Source of the DNA: Dehalococcoidia bacterium
Lineage (GTDB): Bacteria > Chloroflexota > Dehalococcoidia > UBA3495
NCBI GenBank assembly: GCA_002730485.1
Contig: PCAH01000114.1
Span: 1-21,647 of the forward strand
Direction: 5' to 3'
Length of the DNA: 21,647 bases
The notes under the pieces were generated by a model that saw only the letters and a list, made by a program, of their open reading frames with translations, was not told the origin of the DNA and did not search any database. The position numbers were made by a program, and so were the translations under genes. Below, in pieces: positions 1 through 6,900 of this stretch (positions are counted from its first letter, which is position 1; each line of letters starts with the position of its first letter).

Positions 1-1
1 C

Positions 2-1033
2 GGAGACGAGGTGCTGATCCACGGGACTGACCCGCTTAATGCGGACACAGACGGTGACGGACTCAACGACGGCCTGGAAGTATCCACAAGCACCAACCCG
101 TTGGATGTGGACACGGATGCAGACGGGATCAACGACGGCGTTGAAGACGTGAACCAGAACGGCGCGGTGGACACCGGCGAGACGGACCCACGCGTCGCAG
201 ATAGTGACGGAGACGGCCTGTCAGACGGGGACGAGGTTAACCTACACGGCACCGATCCACTGGACGCCGACACCGACGCTGATGGCTTAAGTGACGGCAC
301 CGAAGTAAATAGCCACGGTACCGATCCGCTGAACGCGGACACTGACGCGGATGGCCTCTCTGACGGAGCAGGAGTAAACAGCCACGGTACAGACCCGCTG
401 AACGCGGACACTGACGCGGACGGCCTGTCAGATGGAGATGAAGTCAATATCCACAGCACTGACCCGCTGAACGCTGACACCGACGCAGATGGCCTGGGTG
501 ATGGCGACGAAGCGAATGTCCACGGCACCGACCCGCTGAATGCGGACACGGATGCTGACGGACTTTCAGATGGATCAGAGGTCTCGACCCACAGCACCGA
601 TCCACTGAATCCAGACTCTGACGGTGACGGACTCAATGACGGTCTGGAAGTATCCACGAACACCAATCCATTGGACGTGGATACGGACGCGGATGGCCTT
701 CAAGACGGGTCTGAAGACGCCAACCTGAACGGTTCAGTGGATGGCTCGGAAACCGATTCTCGGGTTCCGGACAGTGATGGTGACGGCCTCTCCGACGGGG
801 ATGAAGTCAACCTTCACGGCACGGACCCCTTGGACTCTGATACCGACGCCGATGGCCTGAACGACGGCGATGAGGTAAACACTCACGAAACGGATCCTCT
901 TAACAGTGATACGGACAGTGATGGGCTAACTGACGGACAGGAGATAACCTCCGTTGGCACAGACCCATTCAACCCGGACACCGATTCTGATACGTTCCTG
1001 GATGGCGTAGACGCTTGTCCTCTGGCCGCTTAG
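2..1033 (+). CDS. Thrombospondin type-3-like Ca-binding repeat protein, 5' truncated by the window and ended by an internal TAG
   Basis: The reading frame enters from the left edge (G-D-E precedes the GTG at 11), so the true start lies outside the window. The visible part is a tandem array of about 23-residue units of the form H-G-T-D-P-L-N-A-D-T-D-A-D-G-L-S-D-G-D-E-V-N. These DxDxDG loops are typical of bacterial TSP3/calcium-binding repeats of secreted or surface proteins, often stiff Ca-dependent stalks. Two longer units carry an insert with NQNGAVD or NLNGSVD. The frame stops at TAG 1031-1033 directly after DACPLAA, but the same frame continues as NFNGVHDDDGCPDDD, which completes the usual CP...E.FNG...DDDGCPD pattern. 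The TAG therefore sits where a Glu is expected, and this is one gene broken by a stop. The role (adhesion, matrix or envelope) is inferred only from composition; no enzyme domain is visible. Confidence 0.85.
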   Translation, partial: GDEVLIHGTDPLNADTDGDGLNDGLEVSTSTNPLDVDTDADGINDGVEDVNQNGAVDTGETDPRVADSDGDGLSDGDEVNLHGTDPLDADTDADGLSDGTEVNSHGTDPLNADTDADGLSDGAGVNSHGTDPLNADTDADGLSDGDEVNIHSTDPLNADTDADGLGDGDEANVHGTDPLNADTDADGLSDGSEVSTHSTDPLNPDSDGDGLNDGLEVSTNTNPLDVDTDADGLQDGSEDANLNGSVDGSETDSRVPDSDGDGLSDGDEVNLHGTDPLDSDTDADGLNDGDEVNTHETDPLNSDTDSDGLTDGQEITSVGTDPFNPDTDSDTFLDGVDACPLAA

Positions 1034-1408
1034 AACTTCAACGGCGTGCATGATGACGACGGCTGTCCCGACGATGACGCTGCGGATACGCAGATCAACG
1101 TGGTACCCAGTAGCATCAACCCTGGTGCCAAGGGAGTCATACCGGTTGTCATCTACGGCAGCTTCAGTCTGGATGTCCAGGACATCGACCTGAGTTCGCT
1201 GGCCTTCGGCCCCAATGGTGCCGCCTTGGCACATGATGGGCACGTAGCAGACCACAACTCAGACGGTATCTTGGATCTGATGACCCACTTCCCAACTCCG
1301 GATACTGGCGTTGCCAAGGGTGACACCAGCCTCTGTGTGGTTGGTCAAACAAACGGTGGCTCCCCGGTTGAAGGATGTGACGACATCAGGACGGTGGGAC
1401 GTAAGTAA
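1034..1408 (+). pseudogene. C-terminal domain of the TSP3 repeat protein, separated by the in-frame TAG
   Basis: This stretch is in the same frame as the upstream repeat protein and has no frameshift. After the DDDGCPDDD end of the repeat array it encodes INVVPSSINPGAKGVIPVVI, then DIDLSSLAFGPNGAA, a DHNSDGILDLMTHF segment and a closing GCDDIRTVGRK. This is a recognisable C-terminal module that follows such repeats in secreted proteins (pattern: SINP.SKGVIPVAI...FGP.GA...D.DGD.DL..HF...DTGI..GDT...G...IEG.DSIRTV). A GTG at 1046 could allow a 120-residue product, but it has no convincing ribosome binding site and would begin inside the repeat motif. A secretion or anchoring role for the module is an inference. 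It ends at TAA just before a terminator. Confidence 0.75.
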
Positions 1409-1434
1409 ACCAGTTCCGCAGTCCAAGTCAAAGC

Positions 1435-1479
1435 AAAAAAAGAGTGGCCCGCCGATCAACATCGGCGGGCCACTCTTTT
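1435..1479. terminator. Bidirectional rho-independent terminator
   Basis: Perfect 19-bp inverted repeat at 1438-1456 and 1461-1479 with a CAAC loop. It is flanked by an A run (1435-1441) on the left and TTTT on the right, so both strands give a GC-rich hairpin followed by U's. It lies between the convergent repeat-protein gene (ends 1408) and trxB (ends 1502) and can serve both; the longer U tract is on the trxB side. Confidence 0.92.
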
Positions 1480-1501
1480 GTATTACTGAACTGACTTTGG
1501 T

Positions 1502-2422
1502 TTAAGTGCTTAGGTCGTGGAATGCGGCCAGGGCGGCGGTGATTCCGTCGCCAACGGCAGCGCCTAGTTGGCGTGTGGACTCGGCCCTGGCATCGCCACA
1601 GGCGTAGACACCGGGGACGGCCGTCCTCATGTGGATGTCTGTGCAAACGTGACCGCCAGCATCCAACTCCAAGACACCCTTGATGTACTCGGTGTTGGGG
1701 TGGAATCCCACGTAGATGAACGCAGCAGCCATGGGGTACTCGTAGACTTCGTCCGTTTTGAGGTTCTTGACCAGGGCGCGGTCCAGGGCATCATCGCCCC
1801 TGAATTCTTCAACCACGTGGCTCCAGAGGAACTTCACTTTGTCATTGGCAAAGGCGCGCTCCTGGACTACCTTGGCCGCCCGGAGCTCGTCCCGCCGGTG
1901 GATGAAAGTGACCGAGTTTACGATACCGGTGAGGTAGTGGCCTTCATCCAAGGCAGCATCGCCGCCTCCGACAACCACAACGTCCTGGCCACGGAAGAAG
2001 TTTCCGTCGCAGACCGCGCAGTATGAAACGCCGCGTCCCGCCAGAGCGTCTTCACCTGCCACGCCCAGCTTGTTGTGGGAACCACCAGTGGCGATGATTA
2101 TAGCCTTGGTGGTGAAGTCTCGGTCGTCAGTCTTGATCGTCTTGACGGGAGCTTCGATGTTCTCGATACCCACCACTTCCGTGTACTCGATCTCAGCACC
2201 GAATTTGGTGGTCTGAGCTTCCATCTTCATGGCTAATTCCTGGCCTTTGATGCCATCGGGAAAGCCAGGATAGTTTTCTATTTCATCGGTGACCAGCAGC
2301 TGGCCGCCAGGGCCCAACTGCTCAAGGATCACTGTCTTTAGCATTGCCCTGGTGGTGTACAGACCGGCGGCCAATCCTCCCGCTCCAGCCCCTAGGATAA
2401 CTACATCGTAATCTGCTTCCAT
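1502..2422 (-). CDS. trxB: Thioredoxin reductase (NADPH, FAD)
   Basis: A 306-residue protein, normal length for low-molecular-weight thioredoxin reductase, which passes electrons from NADPH through FAD to thioredoxin in the cytoplasm. Visible motifs in order: FAD-binding GAGAGG (11-16), ATGG (111-114), the redox-active CAVC (Cys135, Cys138), NADPH-binding GGGDAA (152-157) with HRR (175-177), and the second FAD segment GVYACGDAR (271-279) plus RQLGAAVGDG. Starts at ATG with AGGAG about 14 nt upstream, rather distant. It lies 90 bp behind the epimerase gene on the same strand, so co-transcription is possible, but no functional link is evident. It ends at TAA facing the shared terminator at 1435-1479. 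A thioredoxin partner is not in the window; a ferredoxin-type relative cannot be fully excluded, but the CxxC argues for TrxB. Confidence 0.93.
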   Translation of the reverse strand: MEADYDVVILGAGAGGLAAGLYTTRAMLKTVILEQLGPGGQLLVTDEIENYPGFPDGIKGQELAMKMEAQTTKFGAEIEYTEVVGIENIEAPVKTIKTDDRDFTTKAIIIATGGSHNKLGVAGEDALAGRGVSYCAVCDGNFFRGQDVVVVGGGDAALDEGHYLTGIVNSVTFIHRRDELRAAKVVQERAFANDKVKFLWSHVVEEFRGDDALDRALVKNLKTDEVYEYPMAAAFIYVGFHPNTEYIKGVLELDAGGHVCTDIHMRTAVPGVYACGDARAESTRQLGAAVGDGITAALAAFHDLST

Positions 2423-2512
2423 GTGTGCCGTTTTATCTCCTAAATGTTGGCCAATCTATGACCAGGACGCCTCAGTAGATTTCCTCCGGAAGTCAGCCTG
2501 GACTCATCCAGC

Positions 2513-3457
2513 TTACCGGTAGGATTCAGTGCCCGTTTTGAAATGACCCACGGTCAACTGCAAGCCTTCTTCCAGGCTGACCTTGGGAGACCAGTCTAGT
2601 TCTTTGGCCGCTCGCGACCAATCCAGTGCTATCTTGTAAACCTCACCGGCCCGTTGGGGCGCGTGAAGCGGATCCCACTTATAACCTGTGATGCTTCGAA
2701 TCATCTCGAAGATTCGATTTACGTTAGTCGCATCAGAGGTTGCGATGTTGAATGTCTTGCCGTTGCCACGCTCGATGGCTGCGATGTTGGCGTCCACAAC
2801 GTCGAACACCGAGATAAAGTCGCGCTCCTGGGTGCCATCACCATAGATCTGAGGTTGTTTGCCCTCCAACATGGACTGGCAGAAGATAGCTATGACACCA
2901 GCTTCTCCGTTGGGGTCCTGTCGGGGGCCGTAGACATTACCATAGCGCAACGATGTGAAATTCAAGCGATATTGGCGGTGGTAGAACTCCAGGTATTGCT
3001 CTGCGATCCACTTGGACATGCCGTAGGGCGATACCGGAGCAGGCACGGTGTCATCCATGCAAGGGATGGTCTCAGGGTCACCGTACAATGCCCCGCCGGT
3101 GCAAGAATAGATAACCTTTTCAACACCGACCCTGCGGGAGGCTTCAAGTACCCGTAGGGTTCCGATGACGTTGGCGTTTGTATCGTCGATCGGGTTTTTG
3201 GTGGACTCTGTAACGCTGGTCTGGGCTGCCATATGAAAGACCAGATTGGGCTGTTCCCTTTGGATGATCTCACCCATTGGCTTTTGGGTGATGTCTGTGT
3301 GATGGAAGACCGCACCGGAATTTAGATTCTTGATCTTACCGGTGCTCAGGTTGTCCATGATGACGACGTCATACTCTAATTCCAGTAATCGGTCGACCAT
3401 GTGGGAACCGATGAATCCCGCTCCACCGGTTACCAGAGCTTTTCTACCGTCTGCCAT
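2513..3457 (-). CDS. NAD-dependent epimerase/dehydratase (UDP-glucose 4-epimerase-like)
   Basis: Extended short-chain dehydrogenase of about 314 residues. The Rossmann motif GGAGFIGS is at 11-18, followed by DNLSTG (35-40), AAQTSV, the active-site segment YSCTGGALYGD with Thr120, and the YxxxK pair Tyr145/Lys149 (YGMSK). RYGNVYGPRQDP and a substrate-loop DGTQERDF follow, as in UDP-sugar 4-epimerases. The likely reaction is NAD+-dependent interconversion of a UDP-hexose (Glc/Gal or GlcNAc/GalNAc type) for envelope polysaccharide; the exact sugar cannot be read. Two starts are possible: GTG at 3463 and ATG at 3457. The ATG is chosen because AGAGG lies 5 nt before it while the GTG has no spaced ribosome site. 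trxB follows 90 bp downstream on the same strand. Confidence 0.88.
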   Translation of the reverse strand: MADGRKALVTGGAGFIGSHMVDRLLELEYDVVIMDNLSTGKIKNLNSGAVFHHTDITQKPMGEIIQREQPNLVFHMAAQTSVTESTKNPIDDTNANVIGTLRVLEASRRVGVEKVIYSCTGGALYGDPETIPCMDDTVPAPVSPYGMSKWIAEQYLEFYHRQYRLNFTSLRYGNVYGPRQDPNGEAGVIAIFCQSMLEGKQPQIYGDGTQERDFISVFDVVDANIAAIERGNGKTFNIATSDATNVNRIFEMIRSITGYKWDPLHAPQRAGEVYKIALDWSRAAKELDWSPKVSLEEGLQLTVGHFKTGTESYR

Positions 3458-3549
3458 TGGCACCTCTAGGATTTGCGCAAAGGGGTTTGGCGGTCACATC
3501 AAAACGAAAAATGGAAGAGAATGCCGTGGACGAAATCCGCCATGTTAGT

Positions 3550-3578
3550 ATCATAAACCCATGCGGTTGGCAGTTCAA
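3550..3578 (-). promoter_or_regulatory. Sigma70-like promoter for the epimerase gene
   Basis: On the minus strand TTGAAC (3573-3578) is followed after exactly 17 nt by TATGAT (3550-3555). This would give a leader of roughly 85 nt before the epimerase start. Spacing and both hexamers are close to consensus, but the call is by eye only. Confidence 0.55.
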
Positions 3579-3743
3579 CGGCATTTTAAGTGTGTGGACA
3601 ACCTTCAGCTGCGATTGAAACAAACTACCAACCAAGCCTTACTAGGTGAGTTAGCGCACTAGATGGAGCGGTGTCTCAATCTGTGTTACAGTTTTTTCGC
3701 CCATACGCAGGCACGCCTGAAATTATTTGTAAGATACCAACTT

Positions 3744-3750
3744 GAGGAGG
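3744..3750 (+). promoter_or_regulatory. Strong ribosome binding site fixing the GTG start of garR
   Basis: GAGGAGG lies 7 nt before GTG 3758-3760. This near-perfect Shine-Dalgarno supports the non-ATG start, which also places the Rossmann motif at the expected N-terminal position. Confidence 0.85.
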
Positions 3751-3757
3751 TCGGCAA

Positions 3758-4654
3758 GTGGCCGAACAAATAGGATTCATTGGACTGGGAATCATGGGGA
3801 AACCGATGGCCCGCAACCTGCTCAAGGCGGGATATTCCCTCACTGTCTACGACATAGTCGGCAGCAACCAGGAAGAGGTGGTCACCGATGGCGCCACCGG
3901 AGCATCCAACAGCAAAGAGGTTGCCGCCGTCAGCGACACGATCATCACCATGCTCCCTGACTCTGCGGACTCCGAGAAAGTGATCTTGGGGCCTGATGGA
4001 GTCTTGGAAGGTGCCAAGCCGGGTTCGGTGATAATCGATATGAGTTCCATAGCACCTTTGGTGTCCCAGAAGATCGCCGTCGCCTGTGCGGAAAAGGGCG
4101 TTGAGATGCTGGACGCGCCGGTCAGCGGCGGCGAGCCGGGTGCGGTTGCAGGAACATTGGCTGTCATGGTCGGTGGTAAACAGGAGGTGTTCGACAAGAG
4201 CCTGGCCCTGATGAACGTGGTCGGCGGGAATGTGGTCCTCACCGGAGACATCGGCGCCGGCGGGGTCACCAAGCTGGCCAACCAGATAATCGTGGCCGCC
4301 AACATCGAGGCCCTGAGCGAAGCCATGGTCCTGTCTCAGAAGGCGGGCGTCGACCCTGAAAGGGTGTTCAATGCCATTCGCGGGGGGCTTGCCGGTAGCA
4401 ACGTCATGGAAGCGAAGGCTCCCATGATGCTGAGCAGAAACTTCCAGGCAGGCTTCCGAATCCGGCTTCACCAGAAGGACCTCAGGAACGTGCTTCAGAC
4501 CGCCCAGGAATTGAACATCCCGTTGCCGGTGACGGCGCTGGTACAGCAGATATTGGGCGCTTTGGTCAATGAAGGCGAGTCTGAGTCTGACCACTCTGCC
4601 ATCTTGAAGTTTATAGAAGACCTGGCAAAGATCGAAGTGAAGGCAGGCGGCTAG
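3758..4654 (+). CDS. garR: Tartronate semialdehyde (2-hydroxy-3-oxopropionate) reductase, beta-hydroxyacid dehydrogenase family
   Basis: A 298-residue protein with all beta-hydroxyacid dehydrogenase landmarks: N-terminal GFIGLGIMGKPMARNL (NAD(P) binding, 6-21), substrate loop DAPVSGGEPGA (119-129), and catalytic Lys172 in TKLANQ with Asn176. The C-terminal part, with GVDPERVFNAIRGGLAGS and APMMLSRNF then GFRIRLHQKDL (Lys240), matches the GarR/GlxR branch more closely than 3-hydroxyisobutyrate dehydrogenase. Expected reaction: NAD(P)H-dependent reduction of tartronate semialdehyde to D-glycerate, in glyoxylate or sugar-diacid catabolism. No glyoxylate carboligase, aldolase or glycerate kinase is adjacent, so the pathway is not shown by context. 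Start is a GTG with a very good ribosome site. It stops at TAG, with a second in-frame TAG eight codons on. Convergent with the crotonase gene, 32 bp away, with no clear terminator between them. Confidence 0.85.
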   Translation: MAEQIGFIGLGIMGKPMARNLLKAGYSLTVYDIVGSNQEEVVTDGATGASNSKEVAAVSDTIITMLPDSADSEKVILGPDGVLEGAKPGSVIIDMSSIAPLVSQKIAVACAEKGVEMLDAPVSGGEPGAVAGTLAVMVGGKQEVFDKSLALMNVVGGNVVLTGDIGAGGVTKLANQIIVAANIEALSEAMVLSQKAGVDPERVFNAIRGGLAGSNVMEAKAPMMLSRNFQAGFRIRLHQKDLRNVLQTAQELNIPLPVTALVQQILGALVNEGESESDHSAILKFIEDLAKIEVKAGG

Positions 4655-4686
4655 TCTGCCGACAAACGAGATAGTTAGCCCTGGAT

Positions 4687-5511
4687 TCAGTCCAGAGCTT
4701 TGAACCGGGCGTCCCGCCAATTCAGGGCCGCCCGGAGACCTTCAGCCTTCCGTATGGAGTTGAATTCTTCCTGCTCAGGGCTGGTGCTGGTGTCAAATTG
4801 GGTCATCAGCTTCATGTTGTGCTTAACCGCTTTCAAAAAGCCCATCTCTTCCATGGCGTGGTTGACCGCATCCTTGGTCAGTTTTACGCCAATCTGCGGC
4901 AACAGGCAAATCTTCTTGGCCGCCTTTTCGCATTCGGCCATCAGCTTGTCGTGGGGCACCACACGGCTAACCAGACCTATGCGGGCCGCCTCTTCTGCAT
5001 CCACGGTATCACCGGTAAGTAATAGCTCTTTGGCGTTGGCCAAGTTCACGCTATAAGGCGTGATGAGGAGGGGTGCGCCAATTCCCGCGCGTATGGAGGG
5101 CTCTCCCATGATCGCCTGTTCAGAAGCAATCTTGATGTCGCAGACCTGGACCAGCTCGCAACCGCCGCCAAGTGCGTAGCCGTTGACCGCTGCAATCACG
5201 GGTTTGCTGCAATTCCACACGGTCATGAATGTATCGATCAACCCCTGGATCGGGGTGCGGTGGGAGTCTGCCGTCTCGGATTCAGTGTCTGCTGAATGAT
5301 CGCTTAATTGAATGTCAAAGCCGCTGGAGAATGCTCTACCGGCGCCGGTTATGATCAGCGCTCTAACCTCTTTGTCCTCTTCCACCGCCCCCATCGCTTC
5401 TCTAAACTCTGCCATCAACTCGACGTTCAACGCGTTGAGCTTCTTCGGGCGGTTTAGGGTCAAGTAAGCTATCTGACCTTTCCGCTCGTAGATTATGTAC
5501 TCGAAGGACAA
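4687..5511 (-). CDS. Enoyl-CoA hydratase/isomerase (crotonase) family protein
   Basis: A 274-residue cytoplasmic crotonase-fold protein. The early LTLNRPKKLNALN segment, the oxyanion-hole pieces GRAFSSGFD (58-66) and NGYALGGGCEL (110-120) and the later TGDTVDAEEAARIGLVSRVV are all present. Glu119 in GGGCE corresponds to rat hydratase Glu144. The second catalytic Glu (rat Glu164, in G-Q-P-E) is replaced by Ser139 in G-E-P-S, so a classical hydratase is doubtful and an isomerase, hydrolase or lyase of the superfamily is possible. There is a Ser/Thr/acid-rich insert around 70-86. Start is TTG at 5509-5511, supported by AAGGAG six bases upstream and by no better start nearby. It follows the cyclophilin gene on the same strand with 83 bp between. 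The acyl-CoA substrate cannot be deduced. Confidence 0.88.
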   Translation of the reverse strand: MSFEYIIYERKGQIAYLTLNRPKKLNALNVELMAEFREAMGAVEEDKEVRALIITGAGRAFSSGFDIQLSDHSADTESETADSHRTPIQGLIDTFMTVWNCSKPVIAAVNGYALGGGCELVQVCDIKIASEQAIMGEPSIRAGIGAPLLITPYSVNLANAKELLLTGDTVDAEEAARIGLVSRVVPHDKLMAECEKAAKKICLLPQIGVKLTKDAVNHAMEEMGFLKAVKHNMKLMTQFDTSTSPEQEEFNSIRKAEGLRAALNWRDARFKALD

Positions 5512-5517
5512 AAGGGT

Positions 5518-5523
5518 CTCCTT
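5518..5523 (-). promoter_or_regulatory. Ribosome binding site deciding the TTG start of the crotonase gene
   Basis: AAGGAG on the minus strand, spaced exactly 6 nt from TTG 5509-5511. It is the main reason to accept the rare start codon. Confidence 0.75.
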
Positions 5524-5594
5524 GGGTTGGCGCGCACCTAGGATGGGGTGTTCCGGGGGCGCGCTCAGGCTTATGAGATTTTGCCGGACTGGAA

Positions 5595-6305
5595 TCAGGG
5601 GTTCTTGGTGACTTCTATCCCCTGAATCACTATTGGCGTCGTGGGTCTGTCCTGTGCGCCGGTCTTGGCCAGAGAGATGGCATCGGCCACTTCCCGGCCT
5701 TGGGTCACCTGACCAAAGATGGTGTGTGCGCCGTTCAAGTGCGGCGTTGGCATGGTGGTGATGAAAAACTGGCTGCCGTTGGTACCGGGCCCAGAATTGG
5801 CCATGGCCAGCCTGCCAGGTTGGTCAAAGGTCAGGTTGGGAACAAATTCATCTTGGAACCTGTAGCCGGGTCCTCCGGTGCCGGTCCCAGTTGGGTCTCC
5901 ACCCTGAATCATGAAAGACGGGATGACTCGGTGGAAGATGATTCCGTCATAGAAACCGTCATTGGCCAGGAAGATGAAGTTGTTCACCGCGACGGGAGCC
6001 TGGGCTGGGAAGAATTCGATTCCTATGTTTCCCAGGTTGGTCTTTATAAGGGCCACGTAACGGGCCGTCGGGTCTATCGTTACTGGCGAAACCTCAGAAT
6101 ACTGGGGAATCCGTTCGCCACCGATTACCACATATTGTTTGACCGGGCCGCTACCCGACGCGGTACCAGGGTCGGAAGCTAACGCGGTGGCGGTCAATGA
6201 TGCCGGGTCTGGGGTTGCCGTATTCTCTGGCTCCGGTGTCTCCAGGACACATGCGACCAAGGCTATCGTCAAGACAAAAATAGAGAGAAGGAATTTCAGT
6301 TTCAT
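5595..6305 (-). CDS. Cyclophilin-type peptidyl-prolyl cis-trans isomerase, lipoprotein
   Basis: A 236-residue protein with a lipoprotein signal: KLK, a hydrophobic run and the lipobox LVAC with Cys19. A Pro/Thr/Ala-rich linker of about 35 residues follows, then a cyclophilin domain (about 84-236). The active-site block FHRVIPSFMIQGGDPTGTG (124-142) is intact with Arg126, Phe131 and Gln134, followed by MANSGPGTNGSQFFIT (168-183) and HLNGAHTIFGQV. It should catalyse proline isomerisation during folding of exported proteins on the outer face of the membrane. The family match is unambiguous; clients are unknown. The ATG start gives a canonical signal peptide, although no clear Shine-Dalgarno is seen. 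It sits in a same-strand run peptidase - DinB-like - cyclophilin - crotonase. Confidence 0.94.
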   Translation of the reverse strand: MKLKFLLSIFVLTIALVACVLETPEPENTATPDPASLTATALASDPGTASGSGPVKQYVVIGGERIPQYSEVSPVTIDPTARYVALIKTNLGNIGIEFFPAQAPVAVNNFIFLANDGFYDGIIFHRVIPSFMIQGGDPTGTGTGGPGYRFQDEFVPNLTFDQPGRLAMANSGPGTNGSQFFITTMPTPHLNGAHTIFGQVTQGREVADAISLAKTGAQDRPTTPIVIQGIEVTKNP

Positions 6306-6400
6306 ACCGGAAAGGATACCATAGCCTCGCCTGTTCGTTGAGTCCCAAAACCGGACCAGAAATTCATCTGAAACACTGCCGATGACTAAGTTGCTGGGCT

Positions 6401-6889
6401 CTAGCCGATCAACCGCCTGGATTCAGTGATCTGGTTGGCGTGCTCTGTCACGTGCCCTGCCAGGGATTGGATCACACCTTCGACCGAGATGGGATTGTTC
6501 TCTCCCCTGTGCCCCAAGATGGCCAGATCACCTGGAGCTATATTCCCCACAGTGGCCATGGCTGCATCGCTGGCCGCCACCAGTCCGCGTATCAGCTCAT
6601 CCAGGGAATCACCTGCATGATCCACAACAGCGGCAGTCCGATGGTCATTCTCAACGTCGCTGCGGGTGATGTTTGGGTCGTCTTCCTGGGTGATCAACAC
6701 CGCCTTCTCCATCCAGAAATATTCAATCTCTGCGATGTGGGCAAGCAGTTGGGCCACGGTCCACTCATCGGGCGCTGGAATCAGGCGTATTTCCTCTTCC
6801 TGTATTCCATCTATCGATTCGATAACCGCCTGATGTGCTGATCGGAGTAACTGCTGCAGATTGGAAATGGGATCTTGGTTAGTTGTCAT
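6401..6889 (-). CDS. DinB-fold metal-binding protein (DinB/DUF664 family)
   Basis: A 162-residue protein with the layout of the DinB/YfiT four-helix bundle: helix 1 with QLLRSAHQAVIESIDGI, then the PAPDEWTVAQLLAHIAEIEYFWM block (His51), and a C-terminal HVTEHANQI (His146 and His150). The three histidines match the usual metal-binding triad of this fold. Members act as thiol-dependent transferases (for example with bacillithiol or mycothiol) or have no known role; the substrate here is unknown. It is not the DinB DNA polymerase. The gene starts 11 nt after the stop of the upstream membrane peptidase gene on the same strand, so the two are probably co-transcribed. The ribosome site is weak (GAG about 9 nt upstream), suggesting translational coupling. 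Confidence 0.8.
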   Translation of the reverse strand: MTTNQDPISNLQQLLRSAHQAVIESIDGIQEEEIRLIPAPDEWTVAQLLAHIAEIEYFWMEKAVLITQEDDPNITRSDVENDHRTAAVVDHAGDSLDELIRGLVAASDAAMATVGNIAPGDLAILGHRGENNPISVEGVIQSLAGHVTEHANQITESRRLIG

Positions 6890-6900
6890 GTAGATTCATC

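Larger units (their letters stand above)
3458..3757. other. 300-bp intergenic region between divergent genes
   Basis: Holds the minus-strand promoter listed separately (3550-3578) and the ribosome binding site of the reductase gene. On the plus strand I see no convincing promoter for that gene; TTGAAA at 3615-3620 with TACTAG-like sequence about 19 nt later is too weak to call. No open reading frame, tRNA or strong hairpin is apparent. Confidence 0.5.

Noticed and set aside
1031..1033. Genome-wide reassignment of TAG as a sense codon
   Set aside because: TAG terminates at least seven intact genes at their expected ends in this window.
4680..4695. Terminator between garR and the crotonase gene
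   Set aside because: Only a 5-bp CTGGA/TCCAG stem overlapping the crotonase stop, without a U tract.
3686..4720. Long minus-strand open frame (344 codons) opposite garR
   Set aside because: Fully antisense to a clear beta-hydroxyacid dehydrogenase; its translation is His/Gln/Arg-rich without any domain, as expected for an opposite-frame shadow.
5528..5570. GC-rich inverted repeat between the cyclophilin and crotonase genes
   Set aside because: Short GCGCGC-type stem with a large loop and no T run; probably chance.
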